The notes: generated from the letters alone by a model not told the origin. Counted from the stretch's first letter, positions 26,822 through 36,590 are shown. The stretch is DNA of 64,000 bases from Flavobacterium branchiarum (GCF_030409845.1 NZ_JAUFQQ010000005.1:930001-994000); one strand, 5' to 3'. Translations and numbers: made by a program.

Positions 26822-26884
26822 AAAAATTACTAATAACTCTAGTAATACTAACTTTAATAATTGATACATTAAAAATTATCAAAC
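26822..26884 (-). repeat. Degenerate copy of the GxxExxY gene 3' end (right)
   Basis: 63 bp closely matching the gene's own last 64 bp (26300-26363), in the same orientation, with scattered substitutions. It lies between modules R2 and R3. No intact frame extends upstream, so only the 3' end of an earlier copy remains. Confidence 0.8.
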
Positions 26885-26890
26885 AAAAAA

Positions 26891-26955
26891 ATCTCGCAAA
26901 AACACAAAACCAACAAAGCTTAAAACAACTTTGCGACTCTGTGTCTTTGCGAGAT
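26891..26955. repeat. Palindromic module R3 (before alaS end)
   Basis: 65 bp with perfect 10-bp inverted ends, ATCTCGCAAA (26891-26900) and TTTGCGAGAT (26946-26955), and an inner CAAAG...CTTTG pair. It is the least degenerate of the three modules. It ends 47 bp before the alaS stop. Confidence 0.82.
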
Positions 26956-27001
26956 ATATAAAAAACTCAGAACCTTAGTATCTAAGGTTCTAAACAACTA
27001 T

Positions 27002-29641
27002 TTACTTCACATATTCAATAGCTTTTGCTAAAGCTTCTGGGATTCCGTCAGCATTTTTCCCTCCTGCAGTTGCAAAGAAAGGTTGCCCTCCTCCTCCTCC
27101 TTGGATATATTTTCCTAATTCACGAACAACTTGTCCAGCATTAAGTTTTTTGTCTGCTACTAATTCTTTCGAGATGTAACATGTTAGCATCGGTTTTCCT
27201 TCTTCGGCTGTAGCCAAAACTAAAAACAAATTAGCACCTAAATTTCCTAGCTCATAAACCAAGTCTTTAGCTCCTTCTGCAGATAAATCAACTTGTTTTG
27301 CTAAGAACTGTACACCATTTACTTCTTGTAATTCTTTAGCCAGTTCCCCTTTCATATTTTTAGCTTTATCTTTCAACAAAGCTTCCAACTGTTTTTTCAA
27401 TTTAGCATTTTCATCTTGCAACGAAACAACTGCTTTTATAGGATCTTGTGCGTTTTTTAAAACTGCATTGATTTCTTTTAATTTCTCTGCTTGGTTTGCG
27501 AAATATTCTTTTACAGCACCTGAGGTAATTGCCTCGATACGACGCACACCTGATGCAACTGCACCTTCACTCACAATCTTGAAATACCAAATATCAGCAG
27601 TATTGTTTACGTGAATTCCACCACATAATTCCATACTATCGCCAAATTTGATAGCACGCACATTATCCCCATATTTCTCACCAAACAAAGCCATTGCACC
27701 TTCTTCAACTGCTTGTGCAAATGGAACGTTTCTTCTTTCTATTAATGGCAATTGCTCTTGGATTCTTGCATTTACAAAATCTTCTACTTGTTGCAATTCT
27801 TCATCTGTTACTTTTGAGAAATGAGAAAAGTCAAATCTTAAATATTTCGGACTAACCAATGATCCTTTTTGCTCCACATGTGTACCTAAAATGGTACGTA
27901 AAGCTTGATGCATTAAGTGTGTCGCTGAGTGATTTGAAGCTGAGCTTTTTCGTGTGCTTACATCTACGTAAGCTTTAAAAGTCTCTGATAAGTTATTCGG
28001 AATCTCTTTAGCAAAATGTATAATTACATTATTTTCTTTCTTAGTATCGATAATATAAATTACATCTCCGTTACTTGTCTCAAAATATCCTTTATCACCT
28101 ACTTGCCCTCCACCTTCTGGATAAAAAGGCGTCATATTAAATACGATTTGATAGATTTCTCCATCTTTAGCGCTTTCTACTTTACGGTAACGAGTGATTT
28201 TTACCATCGCTTCAGTACGATCATACCCGATGAATTCTTCGTCTTCATCATCAATCAAAATTTGCCAATCTCCCGCTTTTACTTTTGAAGCTGCACGAGA
28301 ACGCTCTTTTTGTTTTTGCAATTCTGACTCAAAACCTGCTTCATCTAATTTCAATCCTTTCTCAGAAAGAATCAAAGCAGTTAAATCGATTGGAAAACCA
28401 TACGTATCATATAATTCGAATGCTTTTTTACCCGAAATAACTTTATCCGTATTATTTGCGATAATATTATCTAACAATACCAATCCTTGGTCAAGTGTAC
28501 GTAAAAATGAATTTTCTTCTTCACGAATTACATTTGCACAAAGTTCTTTTTGCAATTTGATCTCTGGAAATGGACCTCCCATTTGCGTACTTAACGTCTC
28601 TACCAATTTATAAATAAAAGGCTCTTTAGTACCCAAAAATGTAAATCCATAACGAATAGCACGACGTAATATTCTACGTATTACATATCCTGCTCCTGTG
28701 TTTGATGGTAATTGTCCATCGGCAATTGCAAATGCAACCGCACGAACGTGATCTACTACAACACGAATCGCAATATTCGTTTTATTTTGTTCTTCACTGA
28801 TGTTTTTGATTTCATCAGAAGTATATTTAAAACCTGTAATCTGCTCTATTTTTTCAATAAGCGGTGTAAAAACATCTGTATCATAATTAGAAGTTTTTCC
28901 TTGTAGTGCCATACATAAACGCTCAAATCCCATTCCGGTATCAACGTGCTGTGCTGGAAGTTTCTCAAGAGAACCATCAGCTTTACGGTTGAATTCCATG
29001 AATACATTATTCCAGATTTCTACCACTTGCGGGTGATCGTTATTAACTAAACTCTTCCCTGAAACCAATGCTTTTTCATCCTCAGAACGTAAGTCAACAT
29101 GAATTTCTGAACATGGTCCGCATGGTCCTTGATCTCCCATTTCCCAAAAATTATCCTTTTTATTTCCAAGAATAATTCGATCTTCATCGATTAAAGTTTT
29201 CCAAATATCCCAAGCTTCCTGATCAAAAGGAACATTATCTTCTTTGCTTCCTTCAAAAACAGAAACATAAAGATTCTCCTTAGGAATTTTATACACTTCA
29301 GTCAATAATTCCCATGCCCAATTAATTGCTTCTTTTTTGAAATAATCTCCAAAAGACCAGTTACCAAGCATCTCAAACATAGTATGGTGATAGGTATCAA
29401 ACCCTACATCTTCAAGATCATTATGTTTTCCTGAAACACGAAGACATTTTTGTGTATCGGCTATTCTAGGGCTTTTTGGAGTTCCGTTTCCTAAAAAATA
29501 TTCTTTAAACTGAGCCATTCCCGAATTATTAAACATTAGGGTTGGATCGTCTTTAAGAACAATTGGAGCAGATGGAACAATTAAATGTCCTTTGCTCTGA
29601 AAAAAGTCTAAAAATTGCTTACGTACGTCTTGTGATTTCAT
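27002..29641 (-). CDS. alaS: Alanyl-tRNA synthetase
   Basis: 879 residues, normal length. It has the class II catalytic core ([33 protein letters not shown] at the start), the editing domain with [10 protein letters not shown] (zinc-type HxxxH) and CGGIHV, and the C-terminal C-Ala domain ending [15 protein letters not shown]. It charges tRNA-Ala and edits mischarged Ser/Gly. It is a housekeeping gene, which marks this DNA as chromosomal backbone. It is divergent from the M23 peptidase gene. Confidence 0.98.
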   Translation of the reverse strand: MKSQDVRKQFLDFFQSKGHLIVPSAPIVLKDDPTLMFNNSGMAQFKEYFLGNGTPKSPRIADTQKCLRVSGKHNDLEDVGFDTYHHTMFEMLGNWSFGDYFKKEAINWAWELLTEVYKIPKENLYVSVFEGSKEDNVPFDQEAWDIWKTLIDEDRIILGNKKDNFWEMGDQGPCGPCSEIHVDLRSEDEKALVSGKSLVNNDHPQVVEIWNNVFMEFNRKADGSLEKLPAQHVDTGMGFERLCMALQGKTSNYDTDVFTPLIEKIEQITGFKYTSDEIKNISEEQNKTNIAIRVVVDHVRAVAFAIADGQLPSNTGAGYVIRRILRRAIRYGFTFLGTKEPFIYKLVETLSTQMGGPFPEIKLQKELCANVIREEENSFLRTLDQGLVLLDNIIANNTDKVISGKKAFELYDTYGFPIDLTALILSEKGLKLDEAGFESELQKQKERSRAASKVKAGDWQILIDDEDEEFIGYDRTEAMVKITRYRKVESAKDGEIYQIVFNMTPFYPEGGGQVGDKGYFETSNGDVIYIIDTKKENNVIIHFAKEIPNNLSETFKAYVDVSTRKSSASNHSATHLMHQALRTILGTHVEQKGSLVSPKYLRFDFSHFSKVTDEELQQVEDFVNARIQEQLPLIERRNVPFAQAVEEGAMALFGEKYGDNVRAIKFGDSMELCGGIHVNNTADIWYFKIVSEGAVASGVRRIEAITSGAVKEYFANQAEKLKEINAVLKNAQDPIKAVVSLQDENAKLKKQLEALLKDKAKNMKGELAKELQEVNGVQFLAKQVDLSAEGAKDLVYELGNLGANLFLVLATAEEGKPMLTCYISKELVADKKLNAGQVVRELGKYIQGGGGGQPFFATAGGKNADGIPEALAKAIEYVK

Positions 29642-29778
29642 ATATTAATTTGAAAATGTGCCTGTTTAAAATTGTGGTGCTTTAAAAATTTACAATTAAT
29701 CATCTAATTGTCTTGTTATTTAATCACCTAATTATTTTTTTATTATTGAAAAAAGGGTAGAACAACTGAAACATTTAT

Positions 29779-29786
29779 TAAATTTG
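29779..29786 (+). promoter_or_regulatory. -7 element for the M23 peptidase gene
   Basis: TAAATTTG fits TAnnTTTG, 46 bp before the ATG at 29832. Confidence 0.5.
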
Positions 29787-29809
29787 TTCACTAACACTTT
29801 TACAATGTG

Positions 29810-29817
29810 CAAAAATA
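29810..29817 (-). promoter_or_regulatory. Possible -7 element for alaS
   Basis: On the minus strand this reads TATTTTTG (TAnnTTTG). It would give alaS a leader of about 160 nt, so a nearer promoter is not excluded. Confidence 0.35.
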
Positions 29818-29831
29818 GGGTATTTTAAAAT

Positions 29832-30809
29832 ATGGCGAAAGTAAAATATTATTACGATTCGGAAAATTTGGCCTACCGAAAAATAAAAACTAAAAAAAGG
29901 ACTAAGTTTGGCTTTATTGTATTGTTTTTTGTGGCTTCAACGTTATTTGGCTTTTTGGCTTTTGTGATATTGTTGAACACACCTTACTTTGAAACTCCAA
30001 AAGATCGCTTACAAGCTCGAGAAATTGAAAATTTAAAGTTGAATTATTCGATTTTAAACAAAAAAATGGATCAGATTGATGCTGTAGCGGGAAGTATCGA
30101 GGAAAGAGACAATAATTTATACAGAGTTTATTTTAATAAATCGGAGATTCCAGATTCAATACGAAAAGCAGGATTTTCAAGACTAGAAAAATATAAAGCT
30201 CTAGAAGGATATAATAATTCGCAATTGGTAATTAAAACAACCGAAAGAATCGATGTACTTTCTAAGCAATTGGCTATACAATCGAGATCATTGGATGAAA
30301 TCTTGAAATTGGCAAGTGCCAAAGAAGATTTGTTATCGGCAATTCCTGCCATTCAGCCAGTGCAGAATGAAAATTTAAAACGTATGGTTTCTGGTTTTGG
30401 TTACAGAACTGATCCATTTACTAAAGTACGTAAAATGCATGAGGGTATGGATTTTACAGCCAAAGTAGGAACTCCAGTTTACGCTACCGGAGATGGTGTT
30501 ATAAATAGAGCCGATAATAATGCGTCAGGTTTTGGGAATCATGTCGTAATTAGGCATGGTTTTGGCTACGAGACTTTATATGCCCACTTAAGCAAATACA
30601 ACTGCCGACCTGGACAAAGAGTGAAACGTGGAGACGTAATTGGTTATGTAGGTAGTACAGGAAGATCAGAAGGACCACATTGCCATTACGAAGTTCATAA
30701 AGATGGAAAAGTAGTGAACCCGCTTAATTTTTATTACGGAAATATTTCGGCAGTAGAATATGTTGCTATTTCACAATTAGCAAACCAAGAAAATCAATCA
30801 TTAGACTAA
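29832..30809 (+). CDS. M23-family peptidoglycan endopeptidase, membrane-anchored
   Basis: 325 residues. A single membrane helix (about 27-49) follows a basic N-terminus. Then comes a coiled-coil-like periplasmic stretch (about 60-180) and a C-terminal LytM/M23 domain (about 190-300). Zinc ligands are visible: His203 and Asp207 in MHEGMDF, and His285 in PHCHYEVH, with His283 the other catalytic His. It cleaves cross-links in peptidoglycan and is likely part of cell-wall remodelling. The MerR gene starts 1 bp after its stop, so they are one transcription unit. Confidence 0.94.
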   Translation: MAKVKYYYDSENLAYRKIKTKKRTKFGFIVLFFVASTLFGFLAFVILLNTPYFETPKDRLQAREIENLKLNYSILNKKMDQIDAVAGSIEERDNNLYRVYFNKSEIPDSIRKAGFSRLEKYKALEGYNNSQLVIKTTERIDVLSKQLAIQSRSLDEILKLASAKEDLLSAIPAIQPVQNENLKRMVSGFGYRTDPFTKVRKMHEGMDFTAKVGTPVYATGDGVINRADNNASGFGNHVVIRHGFGYETLYAHLSKYNCRPGQRVKRGDVIGYVGSTGRSEGPHCHYEVHKDGKVVNPLNFYYGNISAVEYVAISQLANQENQSLD

Positions 30810-30810
30810 A

Positions 30811-31143
30811 ATGCACATAGAATTACAACCCGATAAACGATATTATAGTATTGGCGAAATTGCCAAGGCATTTAATGTCAATGCTTCTTTGATACGATTT
30901 TGGGATGGAGAATTTGACATTCTTAAACCTAAAAAAAACGCCAAGGGTAACAGAATGTTTACTCCTGAGGATGTAAAGAATCTACAACTGATCTTTCACT
31001 TAGTCAAAGAACGCGGTTTTACATTAGAAGGTGCCAAAACTCATCTAAAAGAAGGACAAAAGAAAACATTAGATAAATTCGAAATAATACGTAAATTAGA
31101 GACGATTAAAAGAGAATTGATAGAAATTAAAAACGAATTGTAA
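30811..31143 (+). CDS. MerR-family transcriptional regulator
   Basis: 110 residues. The winged HTH at the N-terminus (YYSIGEIAKAFNVNASLIRFWDGEFDILKPKKNAKGNRMFTPEDV) is typical of MerR, with a short helical dimerisation tail (about 75-110) and no cysteine-rich effector site. It follows the M23 peptidase gene with almost no gap and precedes lemA by 32 bp. In Flavobacteriaceae this MerR commonly sits in this peptidase-LemA cluster; its target is unknown. Confidence 0.9.
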   Translation: MHIELQPDKRYYSIGEIAKAFNVNASLIRFWDGEFDILKPKKNAKGNRMFTPEDVKNLQLIFHLVKERGFTLEGAKTHLKEGQKKTLDKFEIIRKLETIKRELIEIKNEL

Positions 31144-31175
31144 CAATAAATTATTAAACTTAAAATTAGAAAAAT

Positions 31176-31757
31176 ATGAAAAAATGGTTAATCCCTGTAG
31201 GAATTATTATTGCATTGATCGCTATTATAGCTTTTTGGTCTATCGGAATTAAAAACACTGGTTTAAAATACAACCAAGCCGTTAATAAAGAATGGGGAAA
31301 TGTACAAACTGCTTACCAAAGACGTAATGACCTTATTGGAAATTTAGTAAATACAGTAAAAGGTGCTGCTGACTTTGAAAAATCAACATTGACTGCTGTT
31401 ATCGAAGCGCGTGCAAAAGCAACATCGGTTACAATTGATCCAAGCAATGTTACTCCAGAACAATTAGCTCAATTTAATCAAGCTCAAAGTGGCGTTTCTT
31501 CTTCATTATCAAAATTACTAGTATCAGTAGAAAGATACCCTGATTTAAAAACAAACCAAAATTTCTTGAAATTACAAGACGAATTGGCTAGTACAGAAAA
31601 TCAAATTCTTACGGCTAGAACTCGTTTCAATGAATCAGTACAAGAATACAATGGATATGTCCTTTCTATTCCAAATAAATGGTTCTTAGATTACAAAGAA
31701 AAACCATATTTTGAAGCTGTTACAGGAGCAGATAAGCCTGTTGAAGTAAAATTCTAA
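31176..31757 (+). CDS. lemA: LemA-family protein
   Basis: 193 residues. An N-terminal membrane helix (about 4-24) is followed by the LemA helical domain: YNQAVNKEWGNVQTAYQRRNDLIGNLV, ARAKATSV, SVERYPDLKTNQNF and the late NEYNG-like motif (VQEYNGYVLSIPN). LemA proteins are anchored in the inner membrane, function unsettled. It precedes two TPM-domain genes, the usual LemA-TPM-TPM arrangement. Confidence 0.95.
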   Translation: MKKWLIPVGIIIALIAIIAFWSIGIKNTGLKYNQAVNKEWGNVQTAYQRRNDLIGNLVNTVKGAADFEKSTLTAVIEARAKATSVTIDPSNVTPEQLAQFNQAQSGVSSSLSKLLVSVERYPDLKTNQNFLKLQDELASTENQILTARTRFNESVQEYNGYVLSIPNKWFLDYKEKPYFEAVTGADKPVEVKF

Positions 31758-31779
31758 AAAAGAGGTTTACATTTTAATA

Positions 31780-31824
31780 AACGATTTTTGATTCTAGAAA
31801 CTAATTCTAAAATCAAAAATCGTT
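31780..31824 (+). terminator. Hairpin between lemA and the TPM genes
   Basis: 13-bp perfect arms AACGATTTTTGAT and ATCAAAAATCGTT around a 19-nt loop. No T-run follows, so it may moderate expression of the downstream genes or be an mRNA-stabilising structure rather than a full stop. Confidence 0.5.
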
Positions 31825-31848
31825 ACTATCCATTTAAAAACAATTTCA

Positions 31849-32286
31849 ATGTCAAAAGTAGAAGATTTTTTAACCAAGGAAGAAGAAGAAGCAATTGTTG
31901 AAGCTATTCGCGTGGCCGAAAAGAACACTTCTGGCGAAATTAGAGTTCATATAGAAAAATCAACTTCTAAATCCCATTACGATAGGGCTTTAGAAGTTTT
32001 TCATGAATTAAAAATGGACGAAACACAACTTCAAAACGGTGTTTTATTATACATTGCTGTAGATGACAAACAATTTGTCATTTGTGGAGACAAAGGAATA
32101 AACGATGTTGTACATCCTGATTTTTGGAATTCTACCAAAGAAGCAATGTTAGCACAATTCAAACAACAAAATTTCAAACAAGGACTTATTGATGGTATCT
32201 TGGTAGCTGGAGAACAATTGAAAAAATACTTCCCTTGGACTTCAGACAATACTAACGAATTATCAAACGAAATCTCAAAAGGATAA
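31849..32286 (+). CDS. TPM-domain protein (short, no signal peptide)
   Basis: 145 residues forming a TPM/DUF477 domain: FLTKEEEEAIVEAIRVAEKNTSGEIRVH at the start, then VLLYIAVDDKQFVICGDKGIN. There is no signal peptide or membrane helix. Its stop overlaps the next start (GATAATGA). Genes of this type follow lemA in Bacteroidetes; a role with membrane-protein maintenance has been suggested for TPM proteins but is not shown here. Confidence 0.92.
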   Translation: MSKVEDFLTKEEEEAIVEAIRVAEKNTSGEIRVHIEKSTSKSHYDRALEVFHELKMDETQLQNGVLLYIAVDDKQFVICGDKGINDVVHPDFWNSTKEAMLAQFKQQNFKQGLIDGILVAGEQLKKYFPWTSDNTNELSNEISKG

Positions 32287-33086
32287 TGATTACACCCAAA
32301 CTAAATACCTCGATTTTCCTAAAATTAATTGTTTGTCTATTCTTTACCCAAATAGGTTTTGCTCAATTTACAATTCCTGAAAAACCTAAATTTCAGACTT
32401 CTGTATACGATTATGCAAAAGTTTTAAGCCCTACGGAAAAAGCACAATTAGAAGAAAAACTTATTCGTTATTCTGACTCAACCTCTACCCAAATTGTAGT
32501 TATTACCATCGAAAGTCTTAAAGGTGAAGACGTTAGTCAACTTGCAACAAAATGGGCACATACATGGGGATTAGGTCAAGCAAAAGAAGACAATGGAGTT
32601 ATTGTTTTGGTAGCAAAAGCAGAACGTAAGATTGCTATTAATCCTGGATACGGCCTTGAGGATAGATTGACTGCTGGTATTGGAGGCGAAATCATCCGAA
32701 ACATTATTATACCTGAATTCAAAGGAGGAAGTTACTATAAAGGTCTCGATAAAGGCGCCGATGCACTTTTTGATGTCTTTAAAGGCAAATACAAAGGAAG
32801 CCGAAAACAAGCATCTGAAGGACAAGATTTTCCTTTTTTCATTTTCATCATCATTATAGCTTTTATTATCTTTCTTATGTCACGAAATAAAGGTGGTGGC
32901 GGAAACTCTGGAAACAATGGTGGCGGAGGCCCTAGCCTACTTGACGTTATCATTTTAAGCAATCTAGGACGCAGTGGCGGAGGTGGTTTTGGAGGCTTCG
33001 GCGGCGGATCATCTGGCGGTGGCGGATTTGGTGGCGGATTCGGCGGAGGTGGATTTTCTGGTGGAGGTTCTAGCGGAAGTTGGTAA
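32286..33086 (+). CDS. TPM-domain membrane protein (YgcG-like)
   Basis: 266 residues. A signal peptide (about 1-26) is followed by a TPM domain (about 35-165: VYDYAKVLSPTEKAQLEEKL, STSTQIVVITIESLKGED, GLGQAKEDNGVIVLV). Then come one membrane helix (about 178-197) and a C-terminal glycine/serine-rich tail (GGGG and GGFGGGF repeats). This is the YgcG architecture. Co-directional with lemA and the short TPM gene, with overlapping ends. Confidence 0.93.
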   Translation: MITPKLNTSIFLKLIVCLFFTQIGFAQFTIPEKPKFQTSVYDYAKVLSPTEKAQLEEKLIRYSDSTSTQIVVITIESLKGEDVSQLATKWAHTWGLGQAKEDNGVIVLVAKAERKIAINPGYGLEDRLTAGIGGEIIRNIIIPEFKGGSYYKGLDKGADALFDVFKGKYKGSRKQASEGQDFPFFIFIIIIAFIIFLMSRNKGGGGNSGNNGGGGPSLLDVIILSNLGRSGGGGFGGFGGGSSGGGGFGGGFGGGGFSGGGSSGSW

Positions 33087-33203
33087 AATCCGTATTTTTA
33101 ATTTATATTTGACGATTAATTAAGAATATGACAACTTTCTACACTTTTGTTCGAAGTAGTTAATCAATTATCAATACAATTTATTGCAAAATTCAAATTT
33201 ATA

Positions 33204-33617
33204 ATGTTATCACATAAAGCCAAATATGCCTTAAAAGCATTACTCTATTTAGCTGAGCAAGATGAAAATCACATTTCTAAAACTATAGAAATTGCTGAAG
33301 GTGCCAATATTCCTAAAAAGTTCTTAGAACAAATTTTACTTGATCTAAAGAGAGGCCATTTTGTGAGTAGTAAACAAGGAAAATATGGCGGTTATTACCT
33401 CATAAAATCTAAAAACGACATTACATTAGCCGAAATTCATCGTCTTTTTGATGGTGCAATTGCGCTTTTACCTTGTGCATCTTTAAACTTTTACGAACCT
33501 TGTTCTGATTGCAAAACGGAGTCCGAATGCCACTTAAGACACGGCTTGATGCTTATTCGAGACAAAACTTTACAAGCGATGCAAGGGATTACCATAGCCT
33601 CATTAGTGGAAAAATAA
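33204..33617 (+). CDS. Rrf2-family transcriptional regulator
   Basis: 137 residues from the ATG at 33204; an upstream ATG at 33147 adds 19 residues absent from the family. The winged HTH is MLSHKAKYALKALLYLAEQ to KRGHFVSSKQGKYGGYYL. Four cysteines lie in CASLNFYEPCSDCKTESEC, the place where Rrf2 members such as IscR/CymR-type regulators carry cluster- or redox-sensing residues. It is transcribed toward a leader ORF and a TonB receptor. Sulfur or Fe-S sensing is plausible but not shown. Confidence 0.93.
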   Translation: MLSHKAKYALKALLYLAEQDENHISKTIEIAEGANIPKKFLEQILLDLKRGHFVSSKQGKYGGYYLIKSKNDITLAEIHRLFDGAIALLPCASLNFYEPCSDCKTESECHLRHGLMLIRDKTLQAMQGITIASLVEK

Positions 33618-33646
33618 AAAAATATATTTTAAACTCTATTAATTAT

Positions 33647-33666
33647 GTAGAATTTATATATATTTG
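33647..33666 (+). promoter_or_regulatory. Promoter of the leader ORF/TonB receptor with possible operator
   Basis: TATATTTG (33659-33666) fits TAnnTTTG. Just before it, GTAGAATTTA (33647-33656) is perfectly complementary to TAAATTCTAC at 33826-33835, beyond the leader ORF. The first copy may be part of an Rrf2 operator; the pair could also fold in RNA. The promoter is 36 bp before the leader ORF. Confidence 0.55.
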
Positions 33667-33701
33667 CCAAAAATAAACACACACTAATTAAAACCAACCC
33701 T

Positions 33702-33809
33702 ATGAAACCACGTAAAAGAATTCTTGTCGTAAAAGGAAGTCGGTTGCAAAGTAGCAATCCAAAATTTATTATAAAAAACAACAACAGTCTTATTATGTGT
33801 ATGTGTTAG
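33702..33809 (+). CDS. Putative 35-codon leader peptide ending Met-Cys-Met-Cys
   Basis: ATG at 33702 to TAG at 33807-33809. The peptide is basic at the start (MKPRKRILVVKGSRLQ) and its last codons are ATG TGT ATG TGT before the stop. It lies 36 bp after a -7 element and 49 bp before the TonB-receptor start, downstream of an Rrf2 regulator gene. GTGTATGT (33797-33804), which covers those codons, can pair with ACATATAC (33841-33848) just upstream of the receptor start. A translation-coupled switch responding to Cys or Met charging is the inference. The ORF itself is short, so coding status is not proven. Confidence 0.6.
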   Translation: MKPRKRILVVKGSRLQSSNPKFIIKNNNSLIMCMC

Positions 33810-33858
33810 TAAAAAAAATTTAATTTAAATTCTACTAATTACATATACTTAATATAAA

Positions 33859-36408
33859 ATGAAAAATTCTATAAAAAATACATTTACAGTACTACTAGTT
33901 TTAACCTTCTCAATCTCATTTGCACAAAACATTGAAGGTATCGTTACAAACAGCGAAAACATACCATTAGAAACCGCTAATATTGTTATAAAGGGAACAA
34001 CTTCTAATGCTACTACAGATTCGAACGGAAAATTCACCATCGAATCTAAAGGTAAACTCCCCTTAATCCTACTCGTTCAATATGTTGGTTACAAAACAAC
34101 AGAGATAGAAATTACTCAATTACCACTTACTACTCCATTACAAGTAACACTAGCCGAAGAAAATGAACTTATCGAAGTTGTAGTGTCATCAAGACGCAGA
34201 ATTGAAAGAGCCCAAGATGTTCCCATTGCAGTATCTGTTATAACAGGTAAGCAAGCAGAACAAGCTGGAGCATTCAATGTTAATCGCATAAAAGAACTCG
34301 TTCCATCGGTACAACTCTATTCATCAAATCCTAGAAATACAGGTATTAATATTCGAAGCTTAGGCTCCCCTTTCGGACTTACCAATGACGGAATCGATCC
34401 TGGTGTAGGTTTTTACGTTGATGGTGTTTATTATGCACGTCCAGCGGCAACTACATTAGATTTTATAGACGTAGAACAAATCGAAGTATTACGTGGACCA
34501 CAAGGATCGTTGTTTGGAAAAAATACTACTTCTGGAGCATTCAATATTACTACTCGCAAACCGAGTTTTACAACTGGCGCCGATTTTGAAGTTAGTTACG
34601 GAAATTATGCTTTTCTACAAGCTAAAGCATCGGTTACAGGTGCGTTAGGAAAAAAAATAGCAGGACGTATATCATTCTCTGGAACACAACGTGATGGTTT
34701 AATCGATAACATTGTAACTGGTAAAGCTACAAATACACTAAACAACCAAGGAATTAGAGGTCAATTACTTTATACTCCTTCAGAAAATACAAATATCATA
34801 TTAGCAGCTGACATTACAACGCAACGTCCAGATGGATATGCACAAGTAGTTGCCGGAGTTGCTAATACTCAAAGAGCTCCATATCGCCAGTTTAATGCAA
34901 TTACTGCCGATTTAAACTACAAACTACCTACTCTAAATGCATTCGACCGTAAAATTGACCAAGATACACCTTGGCGTTCGGGACAAGATTTAGGAGGTGT
35001 CTCTCTTAATGTTGATACAAAAATTGGAAACGGAACGCTTACCTCAACTACTGCTTGGCGTTTTTGGAATTGGGATCCATCAAATGATAGAGATTTTACA
35101 GGATTACAAGTACTTGCTAAATCACAAAATCCTACTAGACAAACACAATTTACTCAAGAGATTCGTTATGCTGGACAACTTACATCTAAAATAAGCGGTG
35201 TTGTTGGAGTGTTCTTCATAGATCAAACTTCGCATACAAATGGTACTGAAGAATCTGGAAATGCACAATGGCGATTTTCTCAAAGTTCAACTAGTCCGTT
35301 ATGGAAAACTCCTGGTCTTTTTGAAGGATATGGAATAAAAACTGATGCCAAAATTAGATCATCAAGCGCAGCCGTATTTGGACAATTAGATTGGGCAATT
35401 ACAGATCGTTTACATATACTTCCTGGCGTACGCTACAACTTTGATAAAAAAGAAGCAGATTACTCTCGTACTACTTATGGAGGTCTTCAAACTACTGACC
35501 CAGCTTTACTAGCTTTGAAAAAATCCGTTTATAGTGATCAAGCTTTTACTTCTGATACTGACAATACTGACTTTTCAGGAAATGTAACTATCACTTACAA
35601 AGCTTCTGATAAAATCAATACTTATGCAACTTATGCAAAAAGCTATAAACCAGTTGGTGTGAATGTGGCTGGACTTCCTACTGACTCAAAAGGGCAACCG
35701 TTACTTGATCTTGCAGTAATTAAACCCGAAAAGGTAAATCACTACGAAATAGGAATAAAAACATCCCCTTTTAAAAATTCAATATTGAACTTAGCATTCT
35801 TCAATACTGACATCAAAGATTTTCAAACAAACGTTCAAGCTGCTGAATTAGGTGTTAACCGTGGATACCTTGCAAATGCAGATAAGGTACGTGTACGAGG
35901 TGCTGAATTAGACGCAAGTTTTGTAATCAACAGTCATTTAACTATAAATGGAGCTGCTACTTATACTGATGCTAAATACGTTAAATTCACAAATGCACCA
36001 CTTCCTTTAGAAGAAACTGGCGCTCCAATAGCATTCAAGGATGTTTCTGGAACAGATTTGCCTGGTGCCTCAAAATGGGCTGGATCATTAGGAGGTGAAC
36101 TTTCTGATAAAGCAAAATTTTTCGGAAATGTGGGTAAAATTTACTTAGCAATTGATTCTTATGCTCGTTCTGAATTTTCATCAAGCCCTTCGGCTTCTAA
36201 ATACTTAGTCGTTCCTGGTTATGCCATTTTTAATGCTCGTTTAGGATTCCGTGCATCCGAAGGTTTGTCTGTTCAATTCTGGGGACGCAATATCCTAAAT
36301 AAAGATTACTATGAGCAATTATTGCCTGCAGGAGGAAATACAGGACAATACGCTGGTGTTTTGGGAGATCAAAGAACTTACGGAGTTACTTTAAAATATT
36401 CTCTATAA
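33859..36408 (+). CDS. TonB-dependent outer membrane receptor
   Basis: 849 residues. A signal peptide (ending SFAQ, about 22) is followed by a carboxypeptidase-regulatory-like domain (about 24-105). The plug (about 115-240) has EVLRGPQGSLFGKNTTSGAFNI, and a 22-strand-type barrel ends in a terminal aromatic strand (YGVTLKYSL). It imports a ligand across the outer membrane using TonB energy. The FeCT/heme-type plug (RGPQGSLFGKN) is not substrate-specific. It follows the Rrf2 gene and the MCMC leader, so a sulfur- or iron-linked ligand is a reasonable guess. Confidence 0.94.
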   Translation: MKNSIKNTFTVLLVLTFSISFAQNIEGIVTNSENIPLETANIVIKGTTSNATTDSNGKFTIESKGKLPLILLVQYVGYKTTEIEITQLPLTTPLQVTLAEENELIEVVVSSRRRIERAQDVPIAVSVITGKQAEQAGAFNVNRIKELVPSVQLYSSNPRNTGINIRSLGSPFGLTNDGIDPGVGFYVDGVYYARPAATTLDFIDVEQIEVLRGPQGSLFGKNTTSGAFNITTRKPSFTTGADFEVSYGNYAFLQAKASVTGALGKKIAGRISFSGTQRDGLIDNIVTGKATNTLNNQGIRGQLLYTPSENTNIILAADITTQRPDGYAQVVAGVANTQRAPYRQFNAITADLNYKLPTLNAFDRKIDQDTPWRSGQDLGGVSLNVDTKIGNGTLTSTTAWRFWNWDPSNDRDFTGLQVLAKSQNPTRQTQFTQEIRYAGQLTSKISGVVGVFFIDQTSHTNGTEESGNAQWRFSQSSTSPLWKTPGLFEGYGIKTDAKIRSSSAAVFGQLDWAITDRLHILPGVRYNFDKKEADYSRTTYGGLQTTDPALLALKKSVYSDQAFTSDTDNTDFSGNVTITYKASDKINTYATYAKSYKPVGVNVAGLPTDSKGQPLLDLAVIKPEKVNHYEIGIKTSPFKNSILNLAFFNTDIKDFQTNVQAAELGVNRGYLANADKVRVRGAELDASFVINSHLTINGAATYTDAKYVKFTNAPLPLEETGAPIAFKDVSGTDLPGASKWAGSLGGELSDKAKFFGNVGKIYLAIDSYARSEFSSSPSASKYLVVPGYAIFNARLGFRASEGLSVQFWGRNILNKDYYEQLLPAGGNTGQYAGVLGDQRTYGVTLKYSL

Positions 36409-36438
36409 CACACTAAATACATAAATTAAAAACTATTA

Positions 36439-36478
36439 ACTGGAGTAAGTCTTAAAACAACTTGCTCCAGTTTTTTTA
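36439..36478 (+). terminator. Terminator of the TonB-receptor gene
   Basis: ACTGGAGTAAGT-(9 nt)-ACTTGCTCCAGT, 12-bp stem with one G-U pair, followed by a T7 run. It starts 31 bp after the receptor stop. Confidence 0.88.
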
Positions 36479-36590
36479 TTTGAAAATCTATTTTGTATTA
36501 GCTTGTCAATATACTTCTTCGTTCCTAAAAAACTTAGTACCTCAGTAACTAAGAACCTCTCCACACCTTTGAACCTTTGTACCTAAAAAA

